From contig NZ_QEQK01000003.1 of the NCBI RefSeq assembly GCF_003151135.1, forward strand, positions 186,001 through 250,000: a DNA stretch of 64,000 bases, read 5' to 3'. Shown piece by piece: positions 43,167 to 54,735 of the stretch; position 1 is the stretch's first letter; each line of letters starts with the position of its first letter. The notes under the pieces were generated by a model. That model searched no databases and was not told the DNA's origin. It saw nothing but the letters and a program-made list of their open reading frames with translations. The position numbers were made by a program, and so were the translations under genes. This stretch comes from Abyssibacter profundi (lineage in GTDB: Bacteria; Pseudomonadota; Gammaproteobacteria; Nevskiales; OUC007).

Positions 43167-44324
43167 ATGGCCTGGAATGAGCCCGGCAATAATGGGCAGG
43201 ATCCATGGGGTCGACGCGGCGCCAACCAGGGGCCGCCCGATCTCGACGAAATGCTCAAGAAACTGCGCGAACGCTTTGCCGGGGGGAACTCCGGCGGTGG
43301 CGGCAGCAGTGGCGGTGGTGGGGGTGGCAAGCTGCTCAAGGGCTTGTTGCCGCTGGTGATTGCGGGTGCAGTCGCCCTGTGGCTGCTATCGGGTTTTTAT
43401 GTGGTCGACGAACAGCAGCGCGGCGTCGTGCTGCAGTTTGGCGAGTACGTGACGACCACCGAACCCGGCTTGCGCTGGCATATGCCGTCGCCGATCCAGA
43501 CGGTGGAGCGGGTCAATGTGACCGCGGTGAATGCGCTGACCGAGCGTGCCTCAATGCTGACCAAGGATGAGAACATCGTCGACGTCAGCTTGCAGGTGCA
43601 GTATCGCGTCCGCTCGGCTGAGGAATACCTGTTCAACGTGCGTGATCCGGTCCGTACGCTGAAAGAGGCGACCAAGTCGGCGATTCGCGAGGTCGTGGGT
43701 AAGTCCGACATGGACTTCATCCTCACGGCGGGTCGTGAGGCCGTCGCCGCGCAGACCAAGGAATTGCTGCAGAACACCATCGATAGCTACGACGCCGGCT
43801 TGCTGGTGACCGAGGTCAACCTCGAGGAAGCCACCGCGCCGCAACCCGTGCAGGGCGCCTTTGCGGATGCCATCAAGGCGCGTGAGGACCAGGAGCGACT
43901 GATTAACGAGGCCCAGGCTTACGCAAACGATATCCTGCCGCGCGCCCGCGGTGCTGCGGCGCGTGACATCGAGCGCGCGCAGGGCTATCGCGAGTCGGTG
44001 GTGGCCGAGGCCCGTGGTGAGACGGCGCGGTTCAAGGCACTGCTCGCAGAGTACAAGCAAGCTCCGCAGGTGACGCGAGATCGCCTGTACCTGGATGCCA
44101 TGAACGACGTGCTCAGCAGCACCAGCAAGATCATGATCGATTCCGACAATGGCAACTCGCTGATGTATCTGCCGCTAGACCAAATGATTCAGTCGATGGG
44201 CGCCATCGAGGGCCGACGCCAAAGCGAGCGCAACAGCTCGGCGGATTCGGGGTCCAGCTCCGGTTCGAGCTCGACACCTTACCGCTCCGCCTATGAAGAC
44301 AGCCGTACACGGGGGCGTCGCTAA
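43167..44324 (+). CDS. hflK: FtsH regulator HflK (SPFH/band-7 family)
   Basis: 385 residues. Cytoplasmic N-terminus with DLDEMLKKLRERFAGG and a Gly/Ser tract, one membrane helix (LLPLVIAGAVALWLLSGFYVV), then the periplasmic SPFH domain (DEQQRGVVLQFGEY, TEPGLRWHMPSP) and a long coiled coil with ARGETARFKALLAEY. With HflC it forms a cage around the FtsH protease. The C-terminal Ser-rich tail is disordered. Stop and hflC start overlap as TAATG. Confidence 0.97.
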   Translation: MAWNEPGNNGQDPWGRRGANQGPPDLDEMLKKLRERFAGGNSGGGGSSGGGGGGKLLKGLLPLVIAGAVALWLLSGFYVVDEQQRGVVLQFGEYVTTTEPGLRWHMPSPIQTVERVNVTAVNALTERASMLTKDENIVDVSLQVQYRVRSAEEYLFNVRDPVRTLKEATKSAIREVVGKSDMDFILTAGREAVAAQTKELLQNTIDSYDAGLLVTEVNLEEATAPQPVQGAFADAIKAREDQERLINEAQAYANDILPRARGAAARDIERAQGYRESVVAEARGETARFKALLAEYKQAPQVTRDRLYLDAMNDVLSSTSKIMIDSDNGNSLMYLPLDQMIQSMGAIEGRRQSERNSSADSGSSSGSSSTPYRSAYEDSRTRGRR

Positions 44325-45196
44325 TGTCAGGTAAGCAATTGTTCCTGCTCGTCATCGTGCTGGTGGCGGCATTTCTGGCGCTGGATTCGGTGTTCGTCGT
44401 CGACGAGCGCGAAAAAGTGCTGGTGTTCCAGCTGGGTCAGATCAAGCGATCTGACAGCGAGCCGGGTCTGCACTTCAAACTGCCGGTGGTGCAGAACGTG
44501 CGGACTTTCGACTCGCGCGTGCTCACCCTGGATGCCGACGCCGAGGAATACCTCACGCTCGAAAAGAAGAACGTGAAGGTGGATTTCTACGTCAAGTGGC
44601 GGATTGCCGATGTTGCCCAGTACTACCGGGCGACCAGTGGTCTGGAGTCCAACGCACTGTCGCGGCTGTCCTCGATCATCAATCAGGGGCTGCGTGACGA
44701 ATTCGGCAACCGCACCATCCGTCAGGCGGTGTCGGGTGAGCGCAATGACATCATGCGCCAGATGGAGGCGAATGCAGCCGAGAAGATCGCTGAGTTCGGC
44801 ATCGATCTCGTCGACGTACGCATCAAGCGCATCGACCTGCCCGATGACGTGAGCGATTCGGTCTACAACCGGATGCGCTCCGAGCGTCAGCGCGTCGCTG
44901 CCGATTTCCGCGCCCGTGGTGCCGAGGAGGCGGAGAAGATCCGCGCAGCGGCCGAGCGTGAACGCCAGGTGCTGCTGGCCGAGGCCTATAGCGAGGCCGA
45001 GGAAATCAAGGGTGAGGGTGATGCGGAGGCCGCGGACATCTACGCCAACGTCTTCGGCGAAGATACGGAGTTTTACAACTTCTATCGCAGTCTTGGCGTG
45101 TACCGCGAAGGCTTTAAGGATCGCAGCGATGTCCTGGTCCTCGAGCCCGATGCTGAACTCTTCCGCTACTTCAAGAGCGGTGCCGACGGTCGTTAG
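44324..45196 (+). CDS. hflC: FtsH regulator HflC (SPFH/band-7 family)
   Basis: 290 residues. N-terminal membrane helix (LFLLVIVLVAAFLALDSVFVV), SPFH domain (DEREKVLVFQLGQIKR, EPGLHFKLP, TLDADAEEYLTLEKKNV), coiled coil rich in Arg/Glu/Ala (AADFRARGAEEAEKIR), and the C-terminal FYRSLGVYREGFKDRSDVLVL typical of HflC. Forms the HflKC complex with the preceding product. Confidence 0.97.
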   Translation: MSGKQLFLLVIVLVAAFLALDSVFVVDEREKVLVFQLGQIKRSDSEPGLHFKLPVVQNVRTFDSRVLTLDADAEEYLTLEKKNVKVDFYVKWRIADVAQYYRATSGLESNALSRLSSIINQGLRDEFGNRTIRQAVSGERNDIMRQMEANAAEKIAEFGIDLVDVRIKRIDLPDDVSDSVYNRMRSERQRVAADFRARGAEEAEKIRAAAERERQVLLAEAYSEAEEIKGEGDAEAADIYANVFGEDTEFYNFYRSLGVYREGFKDRSDVLVLEPDAELFRYFKSGADGR

Positions 45197-45240
45197 CGAC
45201 CCGTTGGACTTCCGGGTCCGCGACAGGATGGCCTGAGCCC

Positions 45241-45422
45241 ATGTGGGAAGACGTGCTCCGTGCGCTGGCTCTCGTGCTGATCATCGAGGGCATGATGCCG
45301 TTCCTGTCGCCGACCCGGTGGCGTTTGCTCCTGGCCCGGGTGGCCGCGACGGACGACCGTACGCTTCGAACGGCCGGATTGATCGCCATGATCGCCGGCC
45401 TTTGTCTGCTGCAATGGATGCG

Positions 45423-45426
<4 letters not shown>
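45241..45426 (+). CDS. yjeT: DUF2065 small membrane protein, YjeT family
   Basis: 61 residues. Two hydrophobic segments (LALVLIIEGMMPFL and LIAMIAGLCLLQW) separated by a short basic loop (PTRWRLLLARV). The length, the EGMMPFL motif and the position right after hflC match the YjeT/DUF2065 family. Function unknown. The stop overlaps the hisZ start (ATGA). Confidence 0.93.
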
Positions 45427-47892
<2,466 letters not shown>

Positions 47893-47899
47893 TACGATG

Positions 47900-47925
47900 C
47901 CGCCCGCACAGCAATGTGCGGGCGG
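47900..47925 (+). terminator. GC-rich hairpin after purA
   Basis: Perfect 10-bp stem CCGCCCGCAC (47900-47909) with GTGCGGGCGG (47916-47925), six-base loop, but no T tract. The remaining gap to the tRNA (to 48091) holds a weaker hairpin (CAGGTG/CACCTG near 47935-47952) and no gene. Confidence 0.55.
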
Positions 47926-48091
47926 TACTGCCCCAGGTGCCTCAATACACCTGAAGAACCGATCCACCCGGATTAATCTGTTTTCGCGGACGCGAATGAT
48001 GAGCGACGGAGAGGCGTGTGCAACCGCCTACGATCCGTCTGATGGCCTTGCCGATTTGCACCATCACCCAATCCTGAGGATTGAGAAGCGA

Positions 48092-48178
<87 letters not shown>

Positions 48179-48192
48179 AAGCGGCGGCGGAC

Positions 48193-48219
48193 TTTATAGA
48201 CGGTCGTTGAACTTGTCAA
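48193..48219 (-). promoter_or_regulatory. Sigma-70 promoter of tRNA-Leu
   Basis: Minus strand: consensus -35 TTGACA (48214-48219) and -10 TATAAA (48193-48198), with a short 15-bp spacer, then a GC-rich run to the tRNA 5' end. The -35 box lies inside a perfect inverted repeat. Confidence 0.65.
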
Positions 48220-48225
48220 CGACCG
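48201..48225. repeat. Perfect 10-bp inverted repeat over the tRNA-Leu promoter, upstream of rnr
   Basis: CGGTCGTTGA (48201-48210) and TCAACGACCG (48216-48225) with a 5-nt centre. It covers the -35 box of tRNA-Leu and lies 19 bp before the rnr start codon, so it could be an operator acting on both genes or a hairpin in the rnr leader. Confidence 0.7.
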
Positions 48226-48244
48226 AGTCAAAGGATTGAGCAAA

Positions 48245-50461
48245 ATGAGTAAAAAGACCCGATCAAAACAAGACTGGGCCGATCAGGATCCCGCATTCGG
48301 CCGGGAGCAACAGCGCTATGAATCGCCTGTCCCCAGTCGTCAGTTCATTCTGCAAACGCTGGCCGAACATGGTCGGCCGATGAGTCGACATGCACTGATC
48401 CGGCATTTCGGTCTCGCCGACGACAACGAGGCCGAGACGGGCCTGAGTCACCGCATCAGCGCCATGATTCGCGATGGTCAGCTCGTCGAGAACCGCCGCG
48501 GTGCATTGGGCATTCCCAAGCGCATGGACCTGGTGCCGGGGCGGGTGATCGGCCACCGGGACGGATTCGGCTTTCTCCAGCCGGACGCGGGCGGCGACGA
48601 CATCTTCCTGAGCCCGCGGGAGATGCGACAGCTGCTCCACGGCGACCGGGCGCTGGTCCGCATTACCGGAGAGGACCGCAGGGGCCGCAAGGAAGGCTCG
48701 GTGGTCGAGGTGCTCGAGCGCGCCAACGCGTTCATCGTGGGTCGATTGATGACCGAACGCGGTGTCAGCTTTGTCGTGCCGGACAACAGCCGCATCGCAC
48801 AGGACATTCTGGTCGGCCCCGAAGACCTGGGTGGCGCCAAGCATGGACAAATCGTCACCGTCGAGCTGATCGAGCAGCCGTCCAAGGGGGGCAAGCCGAT
48901 CGGCCGAGTCAAGGAACGCCTGGGCGATCACATGGCGCCTGGCATGGAGATCGATATCGCCGTGCGTTCCCACGGGATCCCCTACGAGTGGCCGGCCGAG
49001 GTTGAAGAGCAGATCGCCGAGCTGCCGGAGCAGGTGGCAGAGGCCGACAAGACCGGCCGGCAGGATCTTCGTGACCTGCCATTGGTGACCATTGATGGCG
49101 CGGACGCACGCGACTTTGACGACGCTGTCTACGCCAAGCGCACGCTGCGAGGCTGGAAGCTCTATGTGGCGATTGCCGATGTCTCGGCCTACGTCCAGCC
49201 GGACTCGCCACTGGACCGGGAAGCGTATCGGCGTGGGACCTCGGTGTACTTTCCGGAGCGGGTGATCCCGATGCTGCCGGAAGTGTTGTCCAACGGGCTT
49301 TGCTCGCTGAATCCCGACGTCGATCGTCTATGCCTGGTCTGCGAGATGCAGGTGTCGCGGAGCGGTGAGGTGCGACGAGGACGATTCTACGAAGCGGTCA
49401 TGCGGTCCAAGGCCCGGTTGACCTACGAAGAGGTGGCCGACCTGCTGGAGAACGACGCCGCCGCGACCCGAGAGCAGCGTGCGGATCTGCTCCCTCATCT
49501 GCAGTCCTTGCATGGTTTGTACGAGGCGTTGCGCAAGGCCCGAGATGCGCGTGGAGCCATCGACTTCGAATCGTCGGAGACGCGGATCGTCTTCGGGGAG
49601 AATCGCAAGATTGATCGGGTGGTGCCCGTGGTGCGCAACGTCGCGCACAAGATGATCGAGGAATGCATGATCGCCGCCAACGTGCAGGCGGCCCGGGCGT
49701 TGGAGACCGCGAAGATTCCCACGTTGTACCGGGTGCATGAGCGCCCGCCAGCCGACCGCCTTGAGGACCTACGCGCATTTCTGGGCGAATGGGGCCTGGG
49801 CGTAGGGGGTGGGCAAACCCCCGAGGCGCAGCATTTTTCGCGCCTGATCAACGAGGTCTCTGGCCGTCCCAATGCGCGACTCATCCAGACCGTGTTGCTG
49901 CGGTCCATGGCCCAGGCCGTGTACCAACCGGAAAACAACGGCCATTTCGGGCTGGCGCTGGAGCGCTATGCTCACTTCACGTCGCCCATCCGCCGCTATC
50001 CGGATCTGCTGGTCCATCGGGGCCTCAAGTTATTGGCCAAGGGTGAAACCACGGGCGCCAAGCAGTACGAGCCGGAGACCATGGTCCAGACCGGGGCGCA
50101 TTGTTCCGGCACCGAGCGGCGCGCCGATGAGGCCACCCGGGATGTGATGGACTGGCTCAAATGCGAGTTCATGCTCGACCGGGTGGGCGAAACATTCGAG
50201 GGCATGATCGTGGGCGTGACCTCGTTCGGTTTGTTCGTGGAAATCGACGATCTGGCCGTGACCGGCCTGGTGCACGTCAGCCAGTTACGGAACGACTACT
50301 ACCATTTCGAATCCAAGTACCACCGCTTGCGGGGTGAACGCACCGGGAAGATCTACCGGTTGTCCGATCGTATGGCCGTCAAGGTCGTGCGTGTTGATCT
50401 CGACGAGCGCAAGATTGATTTCGAGCCGGCGGAAGGCCGGTCACGCAAAAAAAGGAGTTGA
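48245..50461 (+). CDS. rnr: Ribonuclease R
   Basis: 738 residues. Processive 3'-5' exonuclease that degrades structured RNA. N-terminal helix-turn-helix (RHALIRHFGLADDNEAETGL), two cold-shock/OB domains (RVIGHRDGFGFLQPD), RNB catalytic domain with the Asp cluster DGADARDFDDAVYAKR, and a C-terminal S1 domain (FEGMIVGVTSFGLFVEIDD) with a short basic tail. AAGGA at 48231-48235 supports the ATG at 48245; a TTG at 48236 is less likely. Together with PcnB and Hfq it covers RNA turnover. Confidence 0.97.
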   Translation: MSKKTRSKQDWADQDPAFGREQQRYESPVPSRQFILQTLAEHGRPMSRHALIRHFGLADDNEAETGLSHRISAMIRDGQLVENRRGALGIPKRMDLVPGRVIGHRDGFGFLQPDAGGDDIFLSPREMRQLLHGDRALVRITGEDRRGRKEGSVVEVLERANAFIVGRLMTERGVSFVVPDNSRIAQDILVGPEDLGGAKHGQIVTVELIEQPSKGGKPIGRVKERLGDHMAPGMEIDIAVRSHGIPYEWPAEVEEQIAELPEQVAEADKTGRQDLRDLPLVTIDGADARDFDDAVYAKRTLRGWKLYVAIADVSAYVQPDSPLDREAYRRGTSVYFPERVIPMLPEVLSNGLCSLNPDVDRLCLVCEMQVSRSGEVRRGRFYEAVMRSKARLTYEEVADLLENDAAATREQRADLLPHLQSLHGLYEALRKARDARGAIDFESSETRIVFGENRKIDRVVPVVRNVAHKMIEECMIAANVQAARALETAKIPTLYRVHERPPADRLEDLRAFLGEWGLGVGGGQTPEAQHFSRLINEVSGRPNARLIQTVLLRSMAQAVYQPENNGHFGLALERYAHFTSPIRRYPDLLVHRGLKLLAKGETTGAKQYEPETMVQTGAHCSGTERRADEATRDVMDWLKCEFMLDRVGETFEGMIVGVTSFGLFVEIDDLAVTGLVHVSQLRNDYYHFESKYHRLRGERTGKIYRLSDRMAVKVVRVDLDERKIDFEPAEGRSRKKRS

Positions 50462-50462
50462 T

Positions 50463-51179
50463 ATGCAAGCTCAGCAACGTCAGGGAATGCGCCGGGCCGT
50501 TATGGGTCTGGGAGTGGCGACGACCGTGTTGGTTTCCGGTTGTGCTGCCGATGATCCGAATCGCCGGGCCAAGACCGGCGCCGCGATCGGTGCACTGGTG
50601 GGAGCGGTCGCCGGCCATCAGGTCGATGGTGACAAAGGCCGCTACGTGGGCGCCGCTGTTGGTGCGCTTGCCGGTGCTGCAGTGGGCAACTACCAGGATA
50701 AGCAGGCCGCGGAGCTCGAACGAGAGTTGGCGGCGGAACAGGCTCGCGGCGAGCTCAACATCACCAAGCTCAGCGGCAATGCCCTGAAGGTTGGGATTGC
50801 ATCCGATGCGACGTTTGATTTCGACAGTGCCGCGATCAAGTCCAGCGCCCAGGCCACTTACGCCAAGATTGCCAGTGTGCTGAAGGACTACGACAAGACC
50901 ATCATTCACGTGGTCGGGCATACCGACAGTACGGGCACGGATGCCTACAACCAGAAGCTGTCCGAACGACGCGCATCTGCGGTCGCCTCGGCACTGACCG
51001 CCAATGGCCTGAACAGCGCGCGCCTGTTGACCGAAGGCCGTGGCGAATCCGAACCCATTGCCGATAACAGCACCAAAGAGGGCCAGCGCCGGAATCGCCG
51101 TGTCGATATCGTCATCAAGCCGATTATCGAAGGCCAGGAGCAGCAGGCCTATACGCCGCCCCCGTACCTCGGGTCATAA
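50463..51179 (+). CDS. OmpA-domain lipoprotein (YiaD/Pal-like)
   Basis: 238 residues. The signal VMGLGVATTVLVSGC has lipobox VSGC. A Gly-rich glycine-zipper segment (KTGAAIGALVGAVAGHQVDG, then YVGAAVGALAGAAVGNYQD) is followed by the OmpA C-terminal domain (FDFDSAAIKSSA, VVGHTDSTGTDAYNQKLSERRA, RGESEPIADN, NRRVDIVI). Outer-membrane lipoprotein that binds peptidoglycan. AGGAG sits 5 nt before the ATG, immediately after the rnr stop. Not part of the E. coli rnr-rlmB pair. Confidence 0.92.
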   Translation: MQAQQRQGMRRAVMGLGVATTVLVSGCAADDPNRRAKTGAAIGALVGAVAGHQVDGDKGRYVGAAVGALAGAAVGNYQDKQAAELERELAAEQARGELNITKLSGNALKVGIASDATFDFDSAAIKSSAQATYAKIASVLKDYDKTIIHVVGHTDSTGTDAYNQKLSERRASAVASALTANGLNSARLLTEGRGESEPIADNSTKEGQRRNRRVDIVIKPIIEGQEQQAYTPPPYLGS

Positions 51180-51200
51180 TCGGTTGCAGGACGTTTTTCG

Positions 51201-51225
51201 CGGGGGCCTTTGTGGCCCCCGTTTT
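51201..51225 (+). terminator. Rho-independent terminator before rlmB
   Basis: Stem CGGGGGCC (51201-51208) with GGCCCCCG (51214-51221), followed by TTTTC. It ends only 17 bp before the rlmB ATG, so it may act as an attenuator between the lipoprotein gene and rlmB. Confidence 0.8.
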
Positions 51226-51241
51226 CTATGGGGCGATGACG

Positions 51242-52000
51242 ATGAGCGAACAGATCTGCGGATTCCACGCGGTGGAGGCTGCGCTGGAGCAGTCTCCGGA
51301 GCGGGTGACATCGCTCTGGCTACAGGCCGGGCGCAAGGACGCCAGGATGCAGGCCTTACAGGATCAGGCGTCATCGCTGGGTGTGCGAGTCGAGCGGCTG
51401 CCCCGCGATGAACTGGACCGGCGTAGCCGGGGTGTCCGCCATCAGGGTGTGCTGGCCGAGGTTAATGCCCGCCCGCCTGCCGATCTGGCCGGTTTGCTCG
51501 ATCACCTGGACGCGCTGGATCATGCGCCCCTGCTGCTGGTACTTGACCAGGTCCAGGATCCGCACAATCTGGGTGCCTTGCTGCGCACCGCGGCGGCCGC
51601 GGGTGTGGACGCAGTGATCACGCCGTCGGATCGAAGTGCCGGTCTGACACCGGTGGTGCGCAAGACGGCCGCTGGAGCGGCCGAACGGATTCTGTTCGTC
51701 CGGGTCGGTAATCTGGCCAGGGCACTGGACCGCCTGCGTGAGCGCGGCGTCTGGTTGCACGGCCTGGCCGGTCAGGCAGACACCGCCCTTTATGCGGCCG
51801 ATCTGACCGGGCCGATCGCGCTGGTGTTAGGGGCCGAGGCGAGCGGATTGCGCCGACTGACCCGGGATCGCTGCGATGCCTTGTGGCGTCTGCCCATGGC
51901 GTCTGGCGTCGAGAGTCTCAACGTCTCGGCCGCTGGGGCCGTCGCGCTGTTCGAAGCGGTGCGGCAGCGACAGATTGCGCCGGGTGCCGCGACACCGTAG
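51242..52000 (+). CDS. rlmB: 23S rRNA (Gm2251) 2'-O-methyltransferase RlmB
   Basis: 252 residues. SpoU/TrmH-family methyltransferase with a small N-terminal substrate-binding domain (GFHAVEAALEQSPERV). The knotted SPOUT core shows LVLDQVQDPHNLGALLRTA, KTAAGAAERILFVRV, LVLGAEASGLRRL and PMASGVESLNVSAAGAVALFEA. The ATG at 51242 matches the family start; an ATG two codons earlier is also possible. Position after rnr is conserved. Confidence 0.96.
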   Translation: MSEQICGFHAVEAALEQSPERVTSLWLQAGRKDARMQALQDQASSLGVRVERLPRDELDRRSRGVRHQGVLAEVNARPPADLAGLLDHLDALDHAPLLLVLDQVQDPHNLGALLRTAAAAGVDAVITPSDRSAGLTPVVRKTAAGAAERILFVRVGNLARALDRLRERGVWLHGLAGQADTALYAADLTGPIALVLGAEASGLRRLTRDRCDALWRLPMASGVESLNVSAAGAVALFEAVRQRQIAPGAATP

Positions 52001-52010
52001 AATCCGCGCC

Positions 52011-52030
52011 CCCGCGAAATCCGCGGGTTT
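52011..52030 (+). terminator. Candidate terminator after rlmB
   Basis: Stem CCCGCG (52011-52016) and CGCGGG (52022-52027), loop AAATC, followed by TTT. It lies at the start of the 126-bp leader of the ribosomal-protein operon. Confidence 0.45.
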
Positions 52031-52126
52031 CCTTGCCTCACCGCCCGATCCGGGCCGGGAGGCTGTACGCCTAGACCCTGGCGCTGTCGAATGGCCGGGA
52101 GACGGGTACATCCGTAAGGAGTCACA

Positions 52127-52537
52127 ATGCGTCACTACGAAGTTGTGTTTCTGGTCCATCCGGATCAGAGCGAGCAGGTGCCTGCGATGCTGGAACGCTA
52201 TCGCGGCACGATTGAGAATGCGGGCGGCAAGGTCCACCGCGTCGAAGACTGGGGCCGTCGTCAGCTGGCCTACACCATTGCCAAGGTTCACAAGGCGCAT
52301 TACGCCATGCTGAACGTGGAATGCAGCCGTGAGGCGATCGAAGAACTGGAAGGTATCTTCCGTTTCAACGACGCCATCATCCGTCACATGACCATGCGTA
52401 CGGAAGGTGCCCCGAGCGGTGCCTCTCCGCTGGTCAAGGATTCCGAGGAAGACAAGGCCGAATCGAAGCCCGCTCGCAAGAGCGAGAGCGGCGACGAGGG
52501 CGATTCTTCCAATGACAAAGCCGAACAGGCTGCATAA
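52127..52537 (+). CDS. rpsF: 30S ribosomal protein bS6
   Basis: 136 residues. [38 protein letters not shown] and HYAMLNVE are the bS6 core. The C-terminus is a long Lys/Glu/Ser-rich acidic tail, the part modified with glutamates by RimK in E. coli. AAGGAG precedes the ATG. The next gene is rpsR directly; priB, which lies between them in E. coli, is missing. Confidence 0.98.
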   Translation: MRHYEVVFLVHPDQSEQVPAMLERYRGTIENAGGKVHRVEDWGRRQLAYTIAKVHKAHYAMLNVECSREAIEELEGIFRFNDAIIRHMTMRTEGAPSGASPLVKDSEEDKAESKPARKSESGDEGDSSNDKAEQAA

Positions 52538-52548
52538 GGAGCATCGTC

Positions 52549-52776
52549 ATGGCACGTTTTAGCCGTCGCAAGCGCGTTTGTAAGTTCACGTCCGAGGGAA
52601 TCGAAGAGATCGATTACAAGGACCTGGGCCTGCTCAAGCAGTTCATCTCGGATAACGGCAAGATCGTTCCGAGCCGCATCACCGGCACCAAGGTGCGTTA
52701 TCAGCGTCAGCTGGCCGCCGCCGTCAAGCGCGCCCGTTTTCTGGCGCTGCTGCCCTACACCGACCAGCACGAATAG
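52549..52776 (+). CDS. rpsR: 30S ribosomal protein bS18
   Basis: 75 residues. [58 protein letters not shown]: full-length bS18, which binds bS6 on the platform of the 30S subunit. It retains one Cys near the N-terminus but no zinc site. AAGGAG lies upstream; 11 bp follow rpsF. Confidence 0.98.
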   Translation: MARFSRRKRVCKFTSEGIEEIDYKDLGLLKQFISDNGKIVPSRITGTKVRYQRQLAAAVKRARFLALLPYTDQHE

Positions 52777-52787
52777 GAGCCAATACG

Positions 52788-53237
52788 ATGGAAGTCATTC
52801 TGCTGGATCGTATCCAGAATCTGGGCGACATCGGTGACACCGTTCGCGTGAAGCCGGGCTACGGCCGCAACTACCTGCTGCCTCAGGGCAAGGCGCTGCG
52901 CGCGACCAAGGACAACCTGGAGGTGTTCGAGGCACGCAAGGCCGAGCTGCTCAAGAAGGTGGCGGAGTCCGAGGCTGCGGCCAAGGCGCGCGCCGAAGCC
53001 ATCGCCGGACTCGGCTCGCTCACCCTGACCAGCCGTGCATCCGATGAGGGCAAGCTCTACGGTTCCATCGGGCCGCGCGAAGTGGCCGAGGCCATTACCG
53101 AGGCAGGCGTGACCGTCGACAAGGGCGAAGTGGTGATGCCGGATGGCCCGATCCGGGCCACGGGTGAGCATGAGGTGGTGATCCACCTGTATGCGACGCT
53201 CGAAGCCACGATGACCGTGGTGGTCGAAGCCGAGTAA
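52788..53237 (+). CDS. rplI: 50S ribosomal protein bL9
   Basis: 149 residues. N-terminal domain MEVILLDRIQNLGDIGDTV, GYGRNYLLPQGKAL, the long connecting helix (AELLKKVAESEAAAKARAEA) and the C-terminal rRNA-binding domain ending ATLEATMTVVVEAE. 11 bp after rpsR. A hairpin terminator follows. Confidence 0.98.
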   Translation: MEVILLDRIQNLGDIGDTVRVKPGYGRNYLLPQGKALRATKDNLEVFEARKAELLKKVAESEAAAKARAEAIAGLGSLTLTSRASDEGKLYGSIGPREVAEAITEAGVTVDKGEVVMPDGPIRATGEHEVVIHLYATLEATMTVVVEAE

Positions 53238-53261
53238 GCTTGGCCACAGGCTGATCGGAAC

Positions 53262-53294
53262 AGACGGCCGGCGCCTTGCGTCGGCCGTCTGCGT
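53262..53294 (+). terminator. Terminator of the rpsF-rpsR-rplI operon
   Basis: Perfect 9-bp stem AGACGGCCG (53262-53270) with CGGCCGTCT (53282-53290), 11-nt loop, followed by GCGTTTC. The T tract is short. Confidence 0.65.
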
Positions 53295-53338
53295 TTCGGG
53301 CCTCCTAATTCGAGATTCGCAGCAGGTAGACTAGCCGC

Positions 53339-54718
53339 GTGGAACAGCGACTCCCCCCATATTCCCTGGAAGCCGAACAGGCTGTGCTCGGCGGCCTGAT
53401 GCTGCAGGACGATGCCTGGGACCGTGTGGCCGGGCGGGTCATGGAAGCGGATTTCTACCGTAAGGATCACCGCCTGATCTATCAGGCCATCGGTGATCTG
53501 GCCAACAGCGACCGGCCGCGTGATGTGGTGACCGTGTCGGAGTGGCTGCAGGGTCGCGGACAGCTCGAAGACGCCGGCGGCCTGGCCTACCTGGGCACCT
53601 TGGCCAATGATGTCGGCAGCGCCGCCAATATCGGAGCCTATGCCGACATCGTGCGTGAGCGCTCGGTGTATCGGAAGCTGATCAAGGTCGGCACCGACAT
53701 TACCGACATGGGCTTCACGCCCGAGGGTCGGCCGGCTACGGAGCTGCTGGATGAGGCCGAGCGCAAGGTGTTGGACATCGCCGAATCCTCGCGCCGGACC
53801 ACGTCAGGCCCGCGGGCCGGTGCCGAGTTTCTCGGGGATGTCGTCGAACGCATCGAAAAGCTGGTTGGCGGCCAGTTGGCCGGGACATCCACAGGCCTGG
53901 TCGACCTGGACAAAAAAACCACCGGTTTGCACCCCGGTGATCTGGTCATCGTTGCCGGTCGCCCCTCCATGGGCAAGACCAGTTTTTCGATGAATATTGC
54001 CGAGGCAATTGCGACCGATCCGCAGACGCCGAAGGCGGTGCTGGTCTTCAGCCTGGAAATGCCAGGGGATCAGCTGATGATGCGCATGATCTCCTCCTTC
54101 GGACGGGTGAATCAGGAGCGTTTGCGCAGCGGCAACCTGACCGATGAGGATTGGGACAAGATCCATTCGGCGATGACGCTGCTGGAACGCGCGCCCATTT
54201 ATATCGATGACGATGGGCAGTTGTCGCCTACCGAGCTGCGTTCGCGGGCGCGCCGACTCAAGCGTGAAGTCAACAACATCCGTAGCGAGCAGTTCCCCGA
54301 GGGATTGGAACTGGGACTGATTCTCGTCGACTACCTGCAGCTCATGCAGGTGCCGGGGTTCAAGGAAAACCGCACCAACGAAATCGCCATGATTTCGCGC
54401 GGGATGAAGTCGCTGGCCAAGGAGCTGGAGGTGCCGGTGATCGCGCTGTCGCAGCTCAACCGCAGCGTCGAGAACCGTGACGACAAGCGTCCGCGTATGG
54501 CGGATCTCCGCGAGTCCGGAGGCATCGAGCAGGATGCAGACGTGATCATGTTTATTTACCGCGACGAGGTGTACAACCCGGAGACGGACCGGCGCGGTAT
54601 TGCAGAGATCATCATCGCCAAGCAGCGTAACGGTCCGATCGGCAAGGTCGACGCCACGTTTACCGGTCAATACACCCGTTTCGATAACGTGGCGCACTAT
54701 CAGGACGACGAGTTCTGA
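53339..54718 (+). CDS. dnaB: Replicative DNA helicase DnaB
   Basis: 459 residues. Hexameric 5'-3' fork helicase. N-terminal primase-interacting domain (PYSLEAEQAVLGGLMLQDD, RKDHRLIYQAI); C-terminal RecA-like motor with Walker A VAGRPSMGKTSFSMNIA, FSLEMPGDQLMMRM, Walker B LILVDYLQLM, and LSQLNRSVENRDDKRPRMAD, FIYRDEVYN. No intein. The start is GTG at 53339. Followed after 17 bp by alr, as in E. coli. Confidence 0.98.
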   Translation: MEQRLPPYSLEAEQAVLGGLMLQDDAWDRVAGRVMEADFYRKDHRLIYQAIGDLANSDRPRDVVTVSEWLQGRGQLEDAGGLAYLGTLANDVGSAANIGAYADIVRERSVYRKLIKVGTDITDMGFTPEGRPATELLDEAERKVLDIAESSRRTTSGPRAGAEFLGDVVERIEKLVGGQLAGTSTGLVDLDKKTTGLHPGDLVIVAGRPSMGKTSFSMNIAEAIATDPQTPKAVLVFSLEMPGDQLMMRMISSFGRVNQERLRSGNLTDEDWDKIHSAMTLLERAPIYIDDDGQLSPTELRSRARRLKREVNNIRSEQFPEGLELGLILVDYLQLMQVPGFKENRTNEIAMISRGMKSLAKELEVPVIALSQLNRSVENRDDKRPRMADLRESGGIEQDADVIMFIYRDEVYNPETDRRGIAEIIIAKQRNGPIGKVDATFTGQYTRFDNVAHYQDDEF

Positions 54719-54735
54719 GCCCCCCGAATTCTGCG

